Positions 11,111 through 22,351 of a DNA stretch of 64,000 nucleotides are shown here, in pieces. The stretch is from positions 4,785,555 through 4,849,554 of the forward strand of contig NC_039320.1 in NCBI RefSeq assembly GCF_900246225.1, written 5' to 3'. Origin of the DNA: Astatotilapia calliptera. Taxonomy: Eukaryota > Chordata > Actinopteri > Cichliformes > Cichlidae. The position numbers and the translations under genes are program-made. Numbering within the stretch: position 1 is the first letter of the stretch; each line of letters starts with the position of its first letter. The notes beneath the pieces were generated by a model, which was not told where the DNA came from, did no database searches, and saw only the letters and a list, made by a program, of their open reading frames with translations.

Positions 11111-12770
11111 TGAGTTTAAATAAATCATGAACAGTCCAACACCTATGAATGAAATTTAGAGGATTCAAAGAAATATTGATAAAAGTTCTCGGAGCTGCTG
11201 TGCAAATATTTTTAACTCACTATGGAAACTCCTGGTTTCAAACTTTAAGCTTTTTTGCTGAAGCAGTTGTACAGAAATAATATTAAACTATAACAGTACT
11301 GATATACAGTGATCCCCTCAAAAATAAACACAGATATAAAACTTCTGTCCATTCTGCCATTAAAACGGTAAAATAGATCCACTGATCTGATTTTTTTTAC
11401 TGTTTATGAAGAATAAGCAAATATATTATAAGATGATGAGAGGTGAGAAAAAAAAATCCTCAGAATCACTCGTTTGTATTCAAATATCAAAGTTCGTGTT
11501 CATCTGTTCCTCTCCTACACGTCACTATAAAGTTTAATCTTCTAAAAGTCAAAGTTTGAGTTCATATTCACTGCAGTTTAGTACAATATCTACATGTTAA
11601 CGTTTGTTTGTGCTGAACTGTTCATTTGTTCCGTTTCATAATAAAATATATAAACATCTGTAACATCTGCACTTTAATATCTGGTATTTAGTACAGACAG
11701 AAGACAAAAGGTTTACTTTAGTATTAAAATATGAGTCCCGTACAAATCAAATATGTATATATAAAACTTTAAACTGATTTTTTTTCAAACTTTTTTCCTC
11801 ACCAGGAAAAAAGAAAAACTTTTTACATGTCAAAGCTCAACATCTGACTTACTATTAATATAAAAACCGTGACTGAAGCATCTTTAAATGTTCCAATTTA
11901 TTAACAGTGTTTTAAACTTAATACAGTAACTGTTTGTTCAGTCTGAGAAATGTAAAACATGTTTTATCCTCCATCTTTGTTTCAGTGTGAACAGTCTGAG
12001 CCGACAGTTCGTGATATTTTTAACAGAGGCCGACCTGCTGAATCAAATTTGTTTTAAAAAACAAAGTCCTCTGCTGTCCCTCCACCTGCTGCCTCTGAAT
12101 ACAAAGGGTGAGAACTTTAAATTAACACTGTGGCAGATATGTAACCATCTTTAAATGATCTCACTGACTTACAGACAAATGAAGGCAGACGTCTGTGGTG
12201 GCTGAAACCTCCACCCAAAACATATCCACAGACAGCAAGGTTTTGTAGTTTTGTAATTTTTAATTAGTTTTTATTTGCATTTCTTTTTCACTTTGTGTTT
12301 TTAATTCTGTTTAGTTTCAGTTAGTTTCCACGGTGAGTTTGCTTGTTTCAGTTTATATTTGATTTTTTATTTATTATATATTTACGGGGTCAGAGGCTGG
12401 ACTGACGTAGATTAATGTAGATTTTATGATAAAAACTGAACTTTTTGAAAGCAGTGACTCAGTCTTTTTTTTTAGCCAAACTAACAACACTAACAGGCCA
12501 TTTCCTGTAAAATGTTAATCAGTTTTCCAAAATCATTTCATTGATCGTTCTCAATAATTTAGTTAATTTAGTTCAGTTTTGTGTGTTTTGTAACACTTCT
12601 TCCTGTTGGAGAGGAGCCAACAGTTTGTGACGCAGTATTTTTAAGACCGACATGTTGAACCTGTATCTAACACACATCTATACGAAGTATTCATTTACAA
12701 AGTGCGCTCTCTGTCTCCTGCTGTGCGTGTAAATAAAAACATCCGGAGCTCAGCGGCTCTCTGGTTGAGC
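11111..12770. other. AT-rich sequence, no gene recognised
   Basis: Long AT-rich stretch with homopolymer runs and no convincing coding frame or defined mobile element. Confidence 0.4.
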
Positions 12771-12831
12771 TCAGGCCACATTCAGTGTGTTTAGTCTGAT
12801 TCCCGGACTCTGATCACACAAGGCCAGAAAA

Positions 12832-13090
12832 TGGCGGAGACACTCGGCCTTGTTGGAAAACGTTACACACTGACTTTAATGGAGAGACCGGAAATACAAA
12901 CACACACAGTTTGTTGTGTGAAGAAATCAAACACGAGCTGAACAAACAGTAAAGTTCCTAAAGACAAACTGTTAAAGGAGGAAACAAAGCAAACTTACAG
13001 TTTCTTCACACACCAACAACAAGCTCCACTCCACACCTGGACACTAAACACGGACACACAGGTGAGCTGCTTCCTGGAAGGAGGCGGGAC
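12832..13090 (-). promoter_or_regulatory. Candidate promoter / first exon region of the NLR gene
   Basis: On the minus strand a donor GAAACT|GTAAGT ends at 12999 and could close an untranslated exon beginning near 13090. Nearby the + strand has AAAATGGCGGAG, resembling a YY1 initiator-type site. A 40-codon + strand frame from that ATG has no recognisable domain and is not called as a gene. Assignment to the NLR gene is inferred from strand and distance. Confidence 0.3.
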
Positions 13091-13099
13091 TCCACCTGA

Positions 13100-13920
13100 A
13101 ACTCAGCACAGGTGGGAGGGGCTCAGCTCTGTGTGTGCTGATGTGTTAACTTTAAAAATATGCCGTCTGACTGCTCAGACTGAGTCAGAGTAAAGTTCAC
13201 ATGCTGACGTGTGGAGACATGAAACCTTGTTGTAGCTGCAGGTGTGAACACACTGATCCCAGATCAGCTCTGCTGTATTTGTAACATGAACATTTCTGCT
13301 GCAAAGCTTCAAATGTTCAGCATGTTTCTCTGTTTCCAGTCTATAGATCCAGTCACACTTTCTACCTTCACCTGTGCAGTAAAGACTGAGAGCAGAGCTG
13401 AAACCAAGCGTCCAATCAGTGAGCAGCATCAACACCTGAGCTTCATTCAGACTCTGTTATTGAAGATGTTGTTGGTACAAAGTTCATCTGCTGCTCACAT
13501 GAATCCATGAAAGATTTATTTCACTGAATGTTTCTTCAAAGCTCATTTCAACCTGTTGAAGTCATGAATGAAAGTGCAGACTGAGAGTGGATCACATGAT
13601 GTTTGAGGTGTGTCATGTGACATGTTCAGTATTGTCACACATGTCTAGATTGTCCCTGATATCATAACTGCTCAAACACTGATGATTATATTTGAAGAAT
13701 TATTCCTGATGGCAGCAAAGTTTGAATGGAGCTCTCTGTCTGTGCTGATTTGTCGCCCTCTGGAGGTCAAAGCACAAACTGCATGATGTCACTGTAACCA
13801 CCACAGAGACAGGAAGTGTTTTTATGACTGAAACACTGAAATGATGCTAACGGCTGTCGTTAGGCTCACTGACAGCAGTGCTGATGTGTTCATGTCAAAC
13901 ACTGGCTCAGGTCAGACTCC
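13100..13920. other. Intergenic sequence, nothing recognised
   Basis: Several short overlapping frames occur without domains, plausible splice context or repeat identity. Confidence 0.4.
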
Positions 13921-14290
13921 TTCATCCTTCTCCAGCGTGAGGCCGCCCTCAGACCCACAGGAGCTCTGACCTTTGACCTCCTGACCCTAACCATTTTAGT
14001 CTTGTTGCATCTTTAAATGCAAATCCATCCAAACTGTAGCCGAGCAAAAGAAGCTGGAAGCTGTTCTATGAATGATGTTGTTGAAGGAGCTTGGAAAGAA
14101 AAGCGTCTGGACTTCTTTAAGTTGTTTGAAGAGGGACATGGACGTCTTAACGCCCACTCACATCCTGGGACATTTGATCACAGGAAATCACATGATGGGG
14201 TGGGGCTAGATCTCACAATGGGTTCACCCAAAACCTTGGCTGATTGTGACCCACACCCGTTTTCACACCGTGGCTCGTGTGATTAGGTAG
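13920..14290 (+). repeat. Penelope-like terminal repeat fragment
   Basis: Contains GAAAAGCGTCTGGACTTC and neighbouring sequence shared in reverse complement with 8120-8160, plus a downstream block of repeat-like sequence. Family assignment is tentative. Confidence 0.35.
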
Positions 14291-14329
14291 AGGATCAACA
14301 GGGGCTCCATGTCCCTGAATTTAAACTGA

Positions 14330-14960
14330 ATCTAAACACACCGTGCACAATGCCAAGTTAGATAATGGTTAAAAGAACAAGATAAGAATAAATAAAAAGA
14401 TAAAATAAGGATAAAAAATAACTTAAAAAAATAAAATAAAAAGATAAATAACTGCAAATAAGTACAAATAAGTAACTGAAGACACGTGTGGTCTGCAGAT
14501 GTCGATGTACATGGATGTACATGGAGTTTAATGTGCAAAATGAACTTAGTGTGCAAAGTGACCTGATGTGCAAACTGCAGTTTGAGGTCGGTCAGCTGTT
14601 CAGGAGTCTGATAGCAGTGGGGAAGATGGAGTTGTTGAGTCTGGATGTTCTACATTTCACACTTCTGAACCTTCGTCTCGAGGGCAGAGGTGTGTCTCTG
14701 CTCTGGACTCTGTGATGGTAGCTGCTCTGCAGAGAGGGCAGCAGGGTCCTGATGATCTTCTCCACAGTTGTTATCACTCTCTGCAGGCGTTTGCGGTTTG
14801 CAGTAGTGCTGCCGTACCATGCAGTGATGCAGCTGTCAGGCTGCTCTCCACAGTGCAGCTGTAGAACCTGCTGAGGATCTTGGCCAACATACCAAATTTC
14901 CTCAGCCTCCTCAGGAAATACAGCAGCTGCTGAGCCTTCTTGACCAGCTGTGTGAGTTTG
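14330..14960 (-). mobile_element. 5'-truncated non-LTR retrotransposon (LINE) 3' end
   Basis: On the minus strand the translation gives LRRLRKFGMLAKILSRFYSC, then KRLQRVITTVEKIIRTLLPS and a final SRLNNSIFPTAIRLLNS before a stop at about 14592. This is the C-terminal tail of a fish LINE reverse transcriptase, comparable to the end of the intact element at 37932-40949. The rest, to about 14330, is an AT-rich 3' UTR. Everything 5' of the C terminus is missing, as expected from incomplete reverse transcription. Confidence 0.8.
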
Positions 14961-17370
14961 AGTCCCTCACTGACTCAAACTCCTTCAGTGACACTTGCAG
15001 CCTTGCAGATTAGTTTGCTGATCCTGATGCATCTCTGGAGCTGATGCTGTCCCCCAGCAGACAACAACAACATAGATGCTCTCACTAGTCCACTTTACCC
15101 TCTAATCACATCTCTGACATCTGCAGGTTGCTCCATAGAGACTCTTGTGCAATGCCAGGTGTTTGTGTTTGTCTGTAGGTACACATTAGATATGACCATA
15201 GACGCACACACACAAGTGAACACAGCAGCACAGATGGTTTCCACCTGCTTCCCTCTTTCTTCACACAACTGTGAGGATGATGAAGAGGTTTCAGGACGAG
15301 GTGGTCAGCAAGCACAGGATAAAGCAGGGCCATGAAACTCTCTGGTGCAGCAGATGTTTAATCAGACTCAGCTTTAGGCTTCTTTTCCCACCTGGCAGCA
15401 AAGTAACAGCTTCACTAATGTGAACAGTCACAATGTTAAACGTTTCTATATCTTCATATATTTTTATCTGTTGATGCTGCAGAATAAAGTCTGTTAACAG
15501 AGTGCAGGATGTGTAGAGCAGGTCCAGCTCTCCCTTTACTGTGTCCACTTTCATCAGCCCCTGTGAAGTGACACAGAGTGCATGTGTGTCTGTCAGCTGT
15601 TGTTTGTTGTGAAGGATGGAACAAATGAACACACACTTTTAGAGAAATCTGAAAAAGCAACACGTGCTTGGGCTCCTTCTGTGCTCGTCTTCATTAATGC
15701 TGATCTTTCTTTCCTGTTTGTTCTTTGGCACAAGCTTCAGTCTTTTCTCCCAGGGCTCCTTCACACTTAGAAACACACCTACATTCATTTATACACAAAC
15801 ATCATGAAACAAAGGCTTTGTAAAAGAGGACATGAGATCCTCTCTGAACAGCACATTCATATCAAACACAGGACTGAACAGGATATACTGAGTCTGTGCT
15901 GTTTTCATTGTTACTTGCTGAGTATTTTTCCAGTGTTTGAAATGTGACTCAAGTCTGATTCTTCTACTGTGTGTGAACTCTAAGCAGCTGCATTAAACAG
16001 CTGCTTTTCAAACCAGGCTCAATCCTATGACTCTGTGAATGTAAACTTTTGTCACCTGCATGAATAACAATCCTTGATCTAGTCAGGACTGCAGTGCTCC
16101 TGTGATCCCAGCTTATAGATGGAGGCTAGCATGAGAGGCTCAGCAGCTAAAGCAGCACACCTGGGTCTCCCAGCCTATTAAAAGCAGCCCTTTGCTTCAC
16201 CTGCTTCACTAAACATTATTATTATTATTATTTAAGCAGAGTGGTGTGATTGATGTAGGCATTGCTGTGTGACAGGAGGACTTTTCTTGAAACAGCTCGT
16301 GTGACGTGAGCTGACGTAAAAACAGTGATGTTAGCTTGATTCTCTTGGCTAAAACTATTTTAAAAAGAGGGTCAATCATGCAAATCTGCCAATAGAAGCC
16401 AAAGTTACAGCCCCTCAGAGTTTAAAGAGAAAAGGCCCGTTTCCAACACTCGGTTGTGCAAAGGGAAACAGGCCCACAGTGCCTGAGTGTGTGGGTAATT
16501 CTTCAAATAATATTCAAAAGCAAACATTTTTAAGCATGTAAATAAAATTCAATCATTTCTGCTCTTCAATACCTAAGAAATGAAAACTGGCAGATGGTCC
16601 CAAAATGTGAAACGCCTGGCTATCTGTGCATTTAGTGCTGCAAGTTTTCACTGTTTACCTTCAGAAGCATAAATCTCTGCACAGATAATGTTCATATGTG
16701 GATTCCTGGTTTCTGCAGTTAATTGTGACCCAAAGCGTATTTTTAAAGTGGTTCCAGGCAATAAAGCCTAAAAATAAATACATCTACTTCCTTTTTCTGT
16801 GTTCCAGCCTCAGTGACTCTGACACAGTGCTGTAATATTTACACCTCTGATGAAAACAGAGTTTGTAGTTGCAGAGAAATACTCGACTCATTTTGGGCAT
16901 TTACGAGCAGGAACCTCAGAAAGCCCCTCGCTGCTTCACTGGTTAAGAAGCAAAGCAAACATTAGTTCACAGTGATGTTAATTAAGGCCCAAAGTTTAGG
17001 AACGAACGTCAGCACTTCACTAATGAATGTAATGCTGATTCATGTGCTTGTTTTGTAATGTGCATGTTGTGCGTTGCTATTTCCCATATTCTTTGGCACT
17101 GATAGATGAAGAGTCTCAGGCAGGACCGAGGCTGCCAGCTGCTGACAGTGAGCAGGGAGAGAGCAGCAGAAGCTGGGCAAGAGCAGGGCACCTTCAGCCC
17201 CCTTCATCAGTCAGAAATCATTTGGGTGTCTGTGTGAAATGTCTGATTTTTAAAATCTTTTTGTGGACATATTTATTAAATGTTTAACAATTATATAGAA
17301 GAAAGACAATGTAAAGAACAAAACATGACAAAACAAAAATGAGTTGAAGTTATGAACTGTTTCTGAGAGA
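14961..17370. other. Intergenic sequence, no gene recognised
   Basis: There are scattered short frames on both strands (for example 15291-15632 minus) with no domain. A short ATT microsatellite lies near 16217. I see no RNA gene or defined mobile element. Confidence 0.4.
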
Positions 17371-17379
17371 CAAATAACA

Positions 17380-18175
17380 CCAGGATCCTTTTTGTGTAGC
17401 TGACAGCTGGTAACTGTGCAGGGGCGGCTCTAGCAAAGTGTTGCCAGGGGGGCAGGTAGGGCATTAACAGGGAGAGGGGGGCACAAAGAAATACTTTTCT
17501 TTCTTATTCTCATTTAAAATGTCTCACTTTTAATAAATAATTATCTGAATCTTACAACAAACGTTTTCATCTGATGTAAAATGTATAGAAATCCATTATT
17601 GTACATAGTCATTTTTTAGGGTCCCATCATAATTTCTTCAGAAGTAAGTACTGCATATGATGCCAGTGTTTCCCACATTTTCTAGATTCTGCACCAGTAC
17701 TGTGTGTAAAATGCATCAAAAAGTCCGTTTGATTCTTTCTCACCTGTCTTTCTGTCTCCTTTCACTTTTTAAAGGTCGCCATGTTAGAAAACATATTTTG
17801 CCCTGCCGTGCTGTTTATTGATGTGGCAAATGAAAGGTTTATGAAAACATATCTAAATCTGTCATCAGTAATCAGCAATGATCATGTCTCACCTCTAGTC
17901 TCTGTCTTAATGTCAGGTTTCCACCGTGTGTTATAGATGTTCAGGAGGTTAACTCGACCAACAGTCTACTTCCTGTTTAGAATACCAGGACAGGGAGGAT
18001 GGTGCAGGTTTAAGTTTATTAGACTGATGCATGTATACCAACAAGACAGCGTCCATCACTGTGACAACAGCGTTTGTTTTCATTCAAAGGCTTTATGGTT
18101 TTTCCTTTAATACCTGGGGGGCCGGTCTCCAGTCAAAATGCCCGGGACCATTTTTTGTCCCAGTCCAGCCCTGGT
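17380..18175. mobile_element. DNA-transposon-like interspersed repeat, copy 1
   Basis: The segment from CACCAGGATCC through GTGCAGGGGCGGCTCTAGCA to the GGGAGGATGGTGCAGG block near 18000 recurs, diverged, at 47178-47745. The left CAGGGGCGG and right CCAGCCCTG ends resemble hAT-type termini, but the shared block begins upstream of CAGGGG, so the boundary is uncertain. Confidence 0.5.
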
Positions 18176-18364
18176 GTCAGATCTGCATGCAGTGTCAATG
18201 AGACGATCAACAACAGATCAGACAAAACACTCAGGCGGACACTCCTCTGTAGAAGGAAACATGGAAAGTGTGAGGTAATCAGTGCACAACATCACTTTGT
18301 ATTTCAGGCTGTTTTTATATAGAACTTCAGCACCAATGTAAAAGTTCTGGTTTGAGGAAGATGA

Positions 18365-19073
18365 AGAACATTTTCAGGAAGGATGCCGTCTGCAAGCAGA
18401 GCTGCTTGAACCTCAGCGCTGAGGTCCAGACTACTTCCTGTGAAGCCACGTGATGTAAATCTGCTGCTGTAACTTCACAGTTTACTGAAGCTAAATGCAA
18501 CGTTACCATATAATCTGTTTTCAACAAAGGTTTCACTCCGTCCGGTGTTGATGGAATGATTCAGGCCGTACTCGTCAGGCTTCCCGTCGACCACACGCAT
18601 TTCAGTCACAAACCCCGTGACTGACAACAAGGGAAACAGCAGAAGAAAAGATGTGGAAAATACTGGATGATGATGATGGAGGATTAACCGCGGTGGCTAA
18701 ACTGTTTCCTGTCTTTGTGGGCGTACTCACAGGGAAGTTTCCAGGCACGTCAGTCTTGGTGGCTAAAGTCTCCATTTTCCAACATGTATCGCTACAGGTG
18801 CAAAGACACAACATTAATCATCAGTGTAAATATTTTAATGCTGTCCAAACGGTGTTTGCTTTGTCTGTCCTCTCGCACTCACAGAGGAAACGAGGACGCC
18901 ACCTTCAACCCATCTTCAGTTGGCTCAACCAGCCGGACTTCCTGTTGGCTTTGTGACAGCAAACCACTTGAAATGAGAGCAAACTGCAGTCAAGCAGCAC
19001 TTACAGCAACCTGTGGACACGCAAATGGAAAGCACTGAGAATCATACAGAAGCATAAGAGCTGTTTATTGTAA

Positions 19074-19116
<43 letters not shown>

Positions 19117-20640
19117 ACATTAATAATACACTGATGTATGTTAGTTTGATTTATGCTATATCTGAGAAAACAATTGCAGAATTTTACATCAAAGTTTCCA
19201 AAGCTGATGTTTTGTTGTTCACTCTGTTTTATATTCATATAGTTTGTTGTTTTTAAATCAGTGGACAAAATAAATATTATCACACAAAATCCAGGGTGAA
19301 ACATAACCAAATAACCTAAATGGTGAAGTCATTATAGAAGTACATGTTGCAAAGGTCAGCCTCCTGTATAGACTGCTAAACTGTCTGGGGGGGCCCTGCC
19401 TGTCCTCGTTGGATAAGCTCCACCCCTTTTCCATAAGACGGAGACATTTGTATGAAAATAGATGGGCAGTAAAATAAAAAATAAAAACTTTCCACGTACC
19501 TCAGCTTGTTTCTCCAACATGAGCCATCAGGGCTGAAAAACATCACTAACACATGAATTCTTTCTCTTTTTGTTATCACCTGTGATCATGTGTCTCATGT
19601 TTCTGTCATTCACCAGTTCTTGTATAGTTACGTGTAACTAGACTTCTGTGGGACGTAAATGATTGTTCTGTATGCAGATCTGTACAAAGGATGTAAACAC
19701 TTGATTACAAAGGAGATCTCAGCTGTGTTGTTGTGGATGGACTTCAACGTATTTGTTAAAAAAGAGAATAAAGCAAAGTGTTTTAGCTGTTTGGGAGTTT
19801 TTGTTTGATTCCATTCAGTTTTATTTCTATGGAGTCAAATAATAAGAAAGGCTCTAGAACAGCCCTGAGTTTGTCCAGGTGACACTCCTCTGAAGAACAA
19901 AGACAAAGAGGAAGAAGGGGATTCGTTTTCAAGTCTTGTTTCTTTCAAAATAAAAGCTGAAATGTTTTGGAAGCATGATAATATTTCAGCCAGGATGCCG
20001 TCTCCAAGGAGACCTGCACCTCAGCGCTGAGCTCCACATCACGCCCTGTGAAAGCACAGATATAAATCTGCTGCAGTGAGAAGAACTTTACCCAACACAA
20101 GTGTAGAAGTAGACATTTGACTTTACCTACAACCTGTTAACAACAAAGCTTTCATTGCCTCTGCTGTTGATGTCATGTAGGACTAATCATACTTCACATC
20201 AGCCATGCACACGTCAGAGGATCTCCAGGCTTTCAGTAATAAAGCCAAGCAGATGATGTGAACATAGCAATAGTAAAACATGCATCATAATCAGCTGTAT
20301 GTGTCGACTATGTGGCACCTCAGTCTTGTTGGCATGAAGAAAAGTTGTGTAACATGTAACATAAGGGCTGCAAAGACATCATGTAGACAGCAGTCGTCTG
20401 TTAGTCGTAACGTATCTCCTGTTAAAGAGTTAAATGTGCGTTCTCCATCTCTGTCCTCTCACAGCTCGCCGTACACCAACTCCAGCTGTGGTAACCATGG
20501 CTGTGCCCATCAACACGCTGAAGCTGAGACGCCACCCGTCACTATGGCGACTCCAATAGGGTTACCTGTCAGCTGTGGACGCATGAAAGGAAAACAGCAG
20601 AAACACAGACATGTTTACTGGAACATTTCCTATTGACAGC
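18365..20640. repeat. Diverged tandem duplication
   Basis: Blocks at about 18375-18600 and 19990-20210 share AGGATGCCGTCT, ACCTCAGCGCTGAG, GTAAATCTGCTGC-like and AACAAAG segments in the same order. Later blocks share CTGTCCTCTC and CTGTGGACRC motifs. I do not recognise a gene in either copy; they could be diverged copies of a regulatory or exon-bearing unit. Confidence 0.4.
19077..19114. repeat. (GT)n microsatellite
   Basis: An uninterrupted GT repeat of about 18 units. Confidence 0.95.
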
Positions 20641-20935
20641 TTTATGGAAAAGTGGGTTTAAACACTTTTCTATGTTTTATTTTGTTTATTTATGGATTTA
20701 TTGTGAAAGGAATTTCAAAGTTTTAATTTGACCTTTCCCCTGTTTTTCATACAGACTGGAGACGAATGGATGGTGCTTTCTTTGTTTGTCTAAAGATAAT
20801 GAATAAAACTCTACAGACATCTTAAACCACCCTCCTTTCTATATATTTTGTTATATAAATGGAAAGTATATAAGACACAAACTGAGCTTATATGATACTA
20901 AGGACCCTGGAGGTCAGTCCACCTTTATAATTCAG

Positions 20936-21490
20936 CACAGCCTGGAGTCTCTTAGTCAAGCTTGTTTGTGTTTTCTGTGAGGAAGTTTTCAGCAGCAGCT
21001 CTTTTCTTGGATGTTGGTTCCCTTTGTTTCCATCCTCTGTTAAGATGTTTCAGTAATGTTGAGGTCTGGGGAGGCCAATCCATGGCTGACGTCCTGTGAT
21101 GCTGCATTAGCAGTTTGTTCATAGTGAAAAATGAAGCCACTGCCAATCAGACATTTGCACAGTGGATCAACTTCTGATGGTACTGTCCTGAGTTCCACAC
21201 CTATAATATGTTTGCACATCCTGATGAATATGTGCAGCTGATTTTCAGTCCAGTTCCTGTGTGACAGACGCCAGTCTTTCTGCCTGTGTCCTTCCTTAAC
21301 AATAGAGCCATCCTTCCACTGAGACTGTTTCTGATGAGGCTTCACTGAGCAGTAGATGGATCCCTCAGCTCATCTAATCGTCCTATTTCTAACACATGAC
21401 TGTCAGAAACTGTTAATCTGCTGCAGCTCTTTAACTCCTCCACTTCTTTTTTTGTAATCTCTTAGTTTCCTCATCTTTTAAGGTGGCACT
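20936..21490 (-). pseudogene. Tc1-like transposase remnant
   Basis: In broken minus-strand frames the pieces SQWKDGSIVKEGHRQKDWRL, LCKCLIGSGFIFHYEQTANA and AMDWPPQTS correspond to a Tc1-type transposase: respectively the middle region, the region of the second catalytic Asp (FQHDND in active copies, here FHYEQT) and the DWPPQSPDLN region before the catalytic Glu. The pieces lie in different frames with internal deletions and the central catalytic motif is lost, so this is a dead fossil. It belongs to a different Tc1 subfamily from the intact element at 54010-55615. Confidence 0.75.
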
Positions 21491-21780
21491 GCACACCAGA
21501 TCCAAAGTCAACATGCTGTTATATAATGGAGTTGAACCTGTAATGGAGTTTGATTTAAACCAATCAGCAATTAAGTGAATGATGATGAGCAAAGATGGTG
21601 GAGGTGGTGGATGAAGACCCGGACAGCTGTGGTTGGCTCCTCGTATAGAGCAGAGTGAGGTTGTGTTTGCACATTATTATAAAACCATGTTCACCATATA
21701 TTTTAGCTGCAGACAATAACATGATTTCTTTGCTGTGGTGATTTTATTCCACTTTGGTAAAATGGAAAACCATCATTTCT

Positions 21781-21785
21781 TGCTG
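21781..21785. repeat. Target site duplication of the ERV (TGCTG), left
   Basis: TGCTG directly precedes the LTR at 21786 and is repeated directly after the other LTR at 29441-29445. Confidence 0.9.
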
Positions 21786-22257
21786 TGTCAAGGGGTTGAC
21801 ATTTGTAAAAGCACAGTAAGAGAGAAATGAGACACTGGCAGACCGACTCAGAGTTTCAAAGACGTGCGCACGGGTGAGAGTCTCTGAGCAGACTAACACA
21901 CCGAGCACCGTTTACTCGCTTTATTTATAAGGCAAAATGGGTTACATAGTACTTCCTCTTTCAACTGAAGAGGGGAGAGCTCAGGCATTGTCTTAGCTAT
22001 CTAACTTCTGCACACAAACTGAAAAACAACGACACAGCAGTATTCATGCTTATCTGACATCGCAGACACTGAAGTAAAGAATGCATGTATATCCTGTCTT
22101 TGTCAAACATCTCACACACTTAAGCAAGGAATACATTGTGTTCTTTTCAACAGTAAGCTTTACCGTGTGAAAATATATAAACACTTGATTATAAGGCATA
22201 CTTGTTTCTACTTGATTATACTTTAATGATTTAACTAAAATAAAAATTCTCTTAACA
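21786..22257 (-). repeat. ERV 3' LTR (472 bp)
   Basis: Read on the minus strand it starts TGTTAAGAG and ends CCTTGACA, so it has the TG...CA ends. On the minus strand it has TATAAATAAAG, which holds both a TATA-like element and an AATAAA polyadenylation hexamer. By eye it matches 28969-29440 at every position. Confidence 0.95.
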
Positions 22258-22266
22258 TTCCCTCCT
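22258..22266 (-). other. ERV polypurine tract
   Basis: On the minus strand AGGAGGGAA abuts the 3' LTR, the expected place and composition for the plus-strand primer of a retrovirus. Confidence 0.8.
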
Positions 22267-22351
22267 GATGTTAATATATTTCACATGTTTTACTCAATGC
22301 ATAGTCACTTGTTAGTCACATTTTCAACTTGCACGTCATTCAGTGAAATAA

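Noticed and set aside
12832..12960. Forty-codon + strand frame starting ATGGCGGAGAC
   Set aside because: Short, no domain; the ATGGCGG context fits an initiator-type site equally well.
15291..15632. 113-codon minus-strand frame
   Set aside because: No domain, no splice context, adjacent to repeat-rich sequence.
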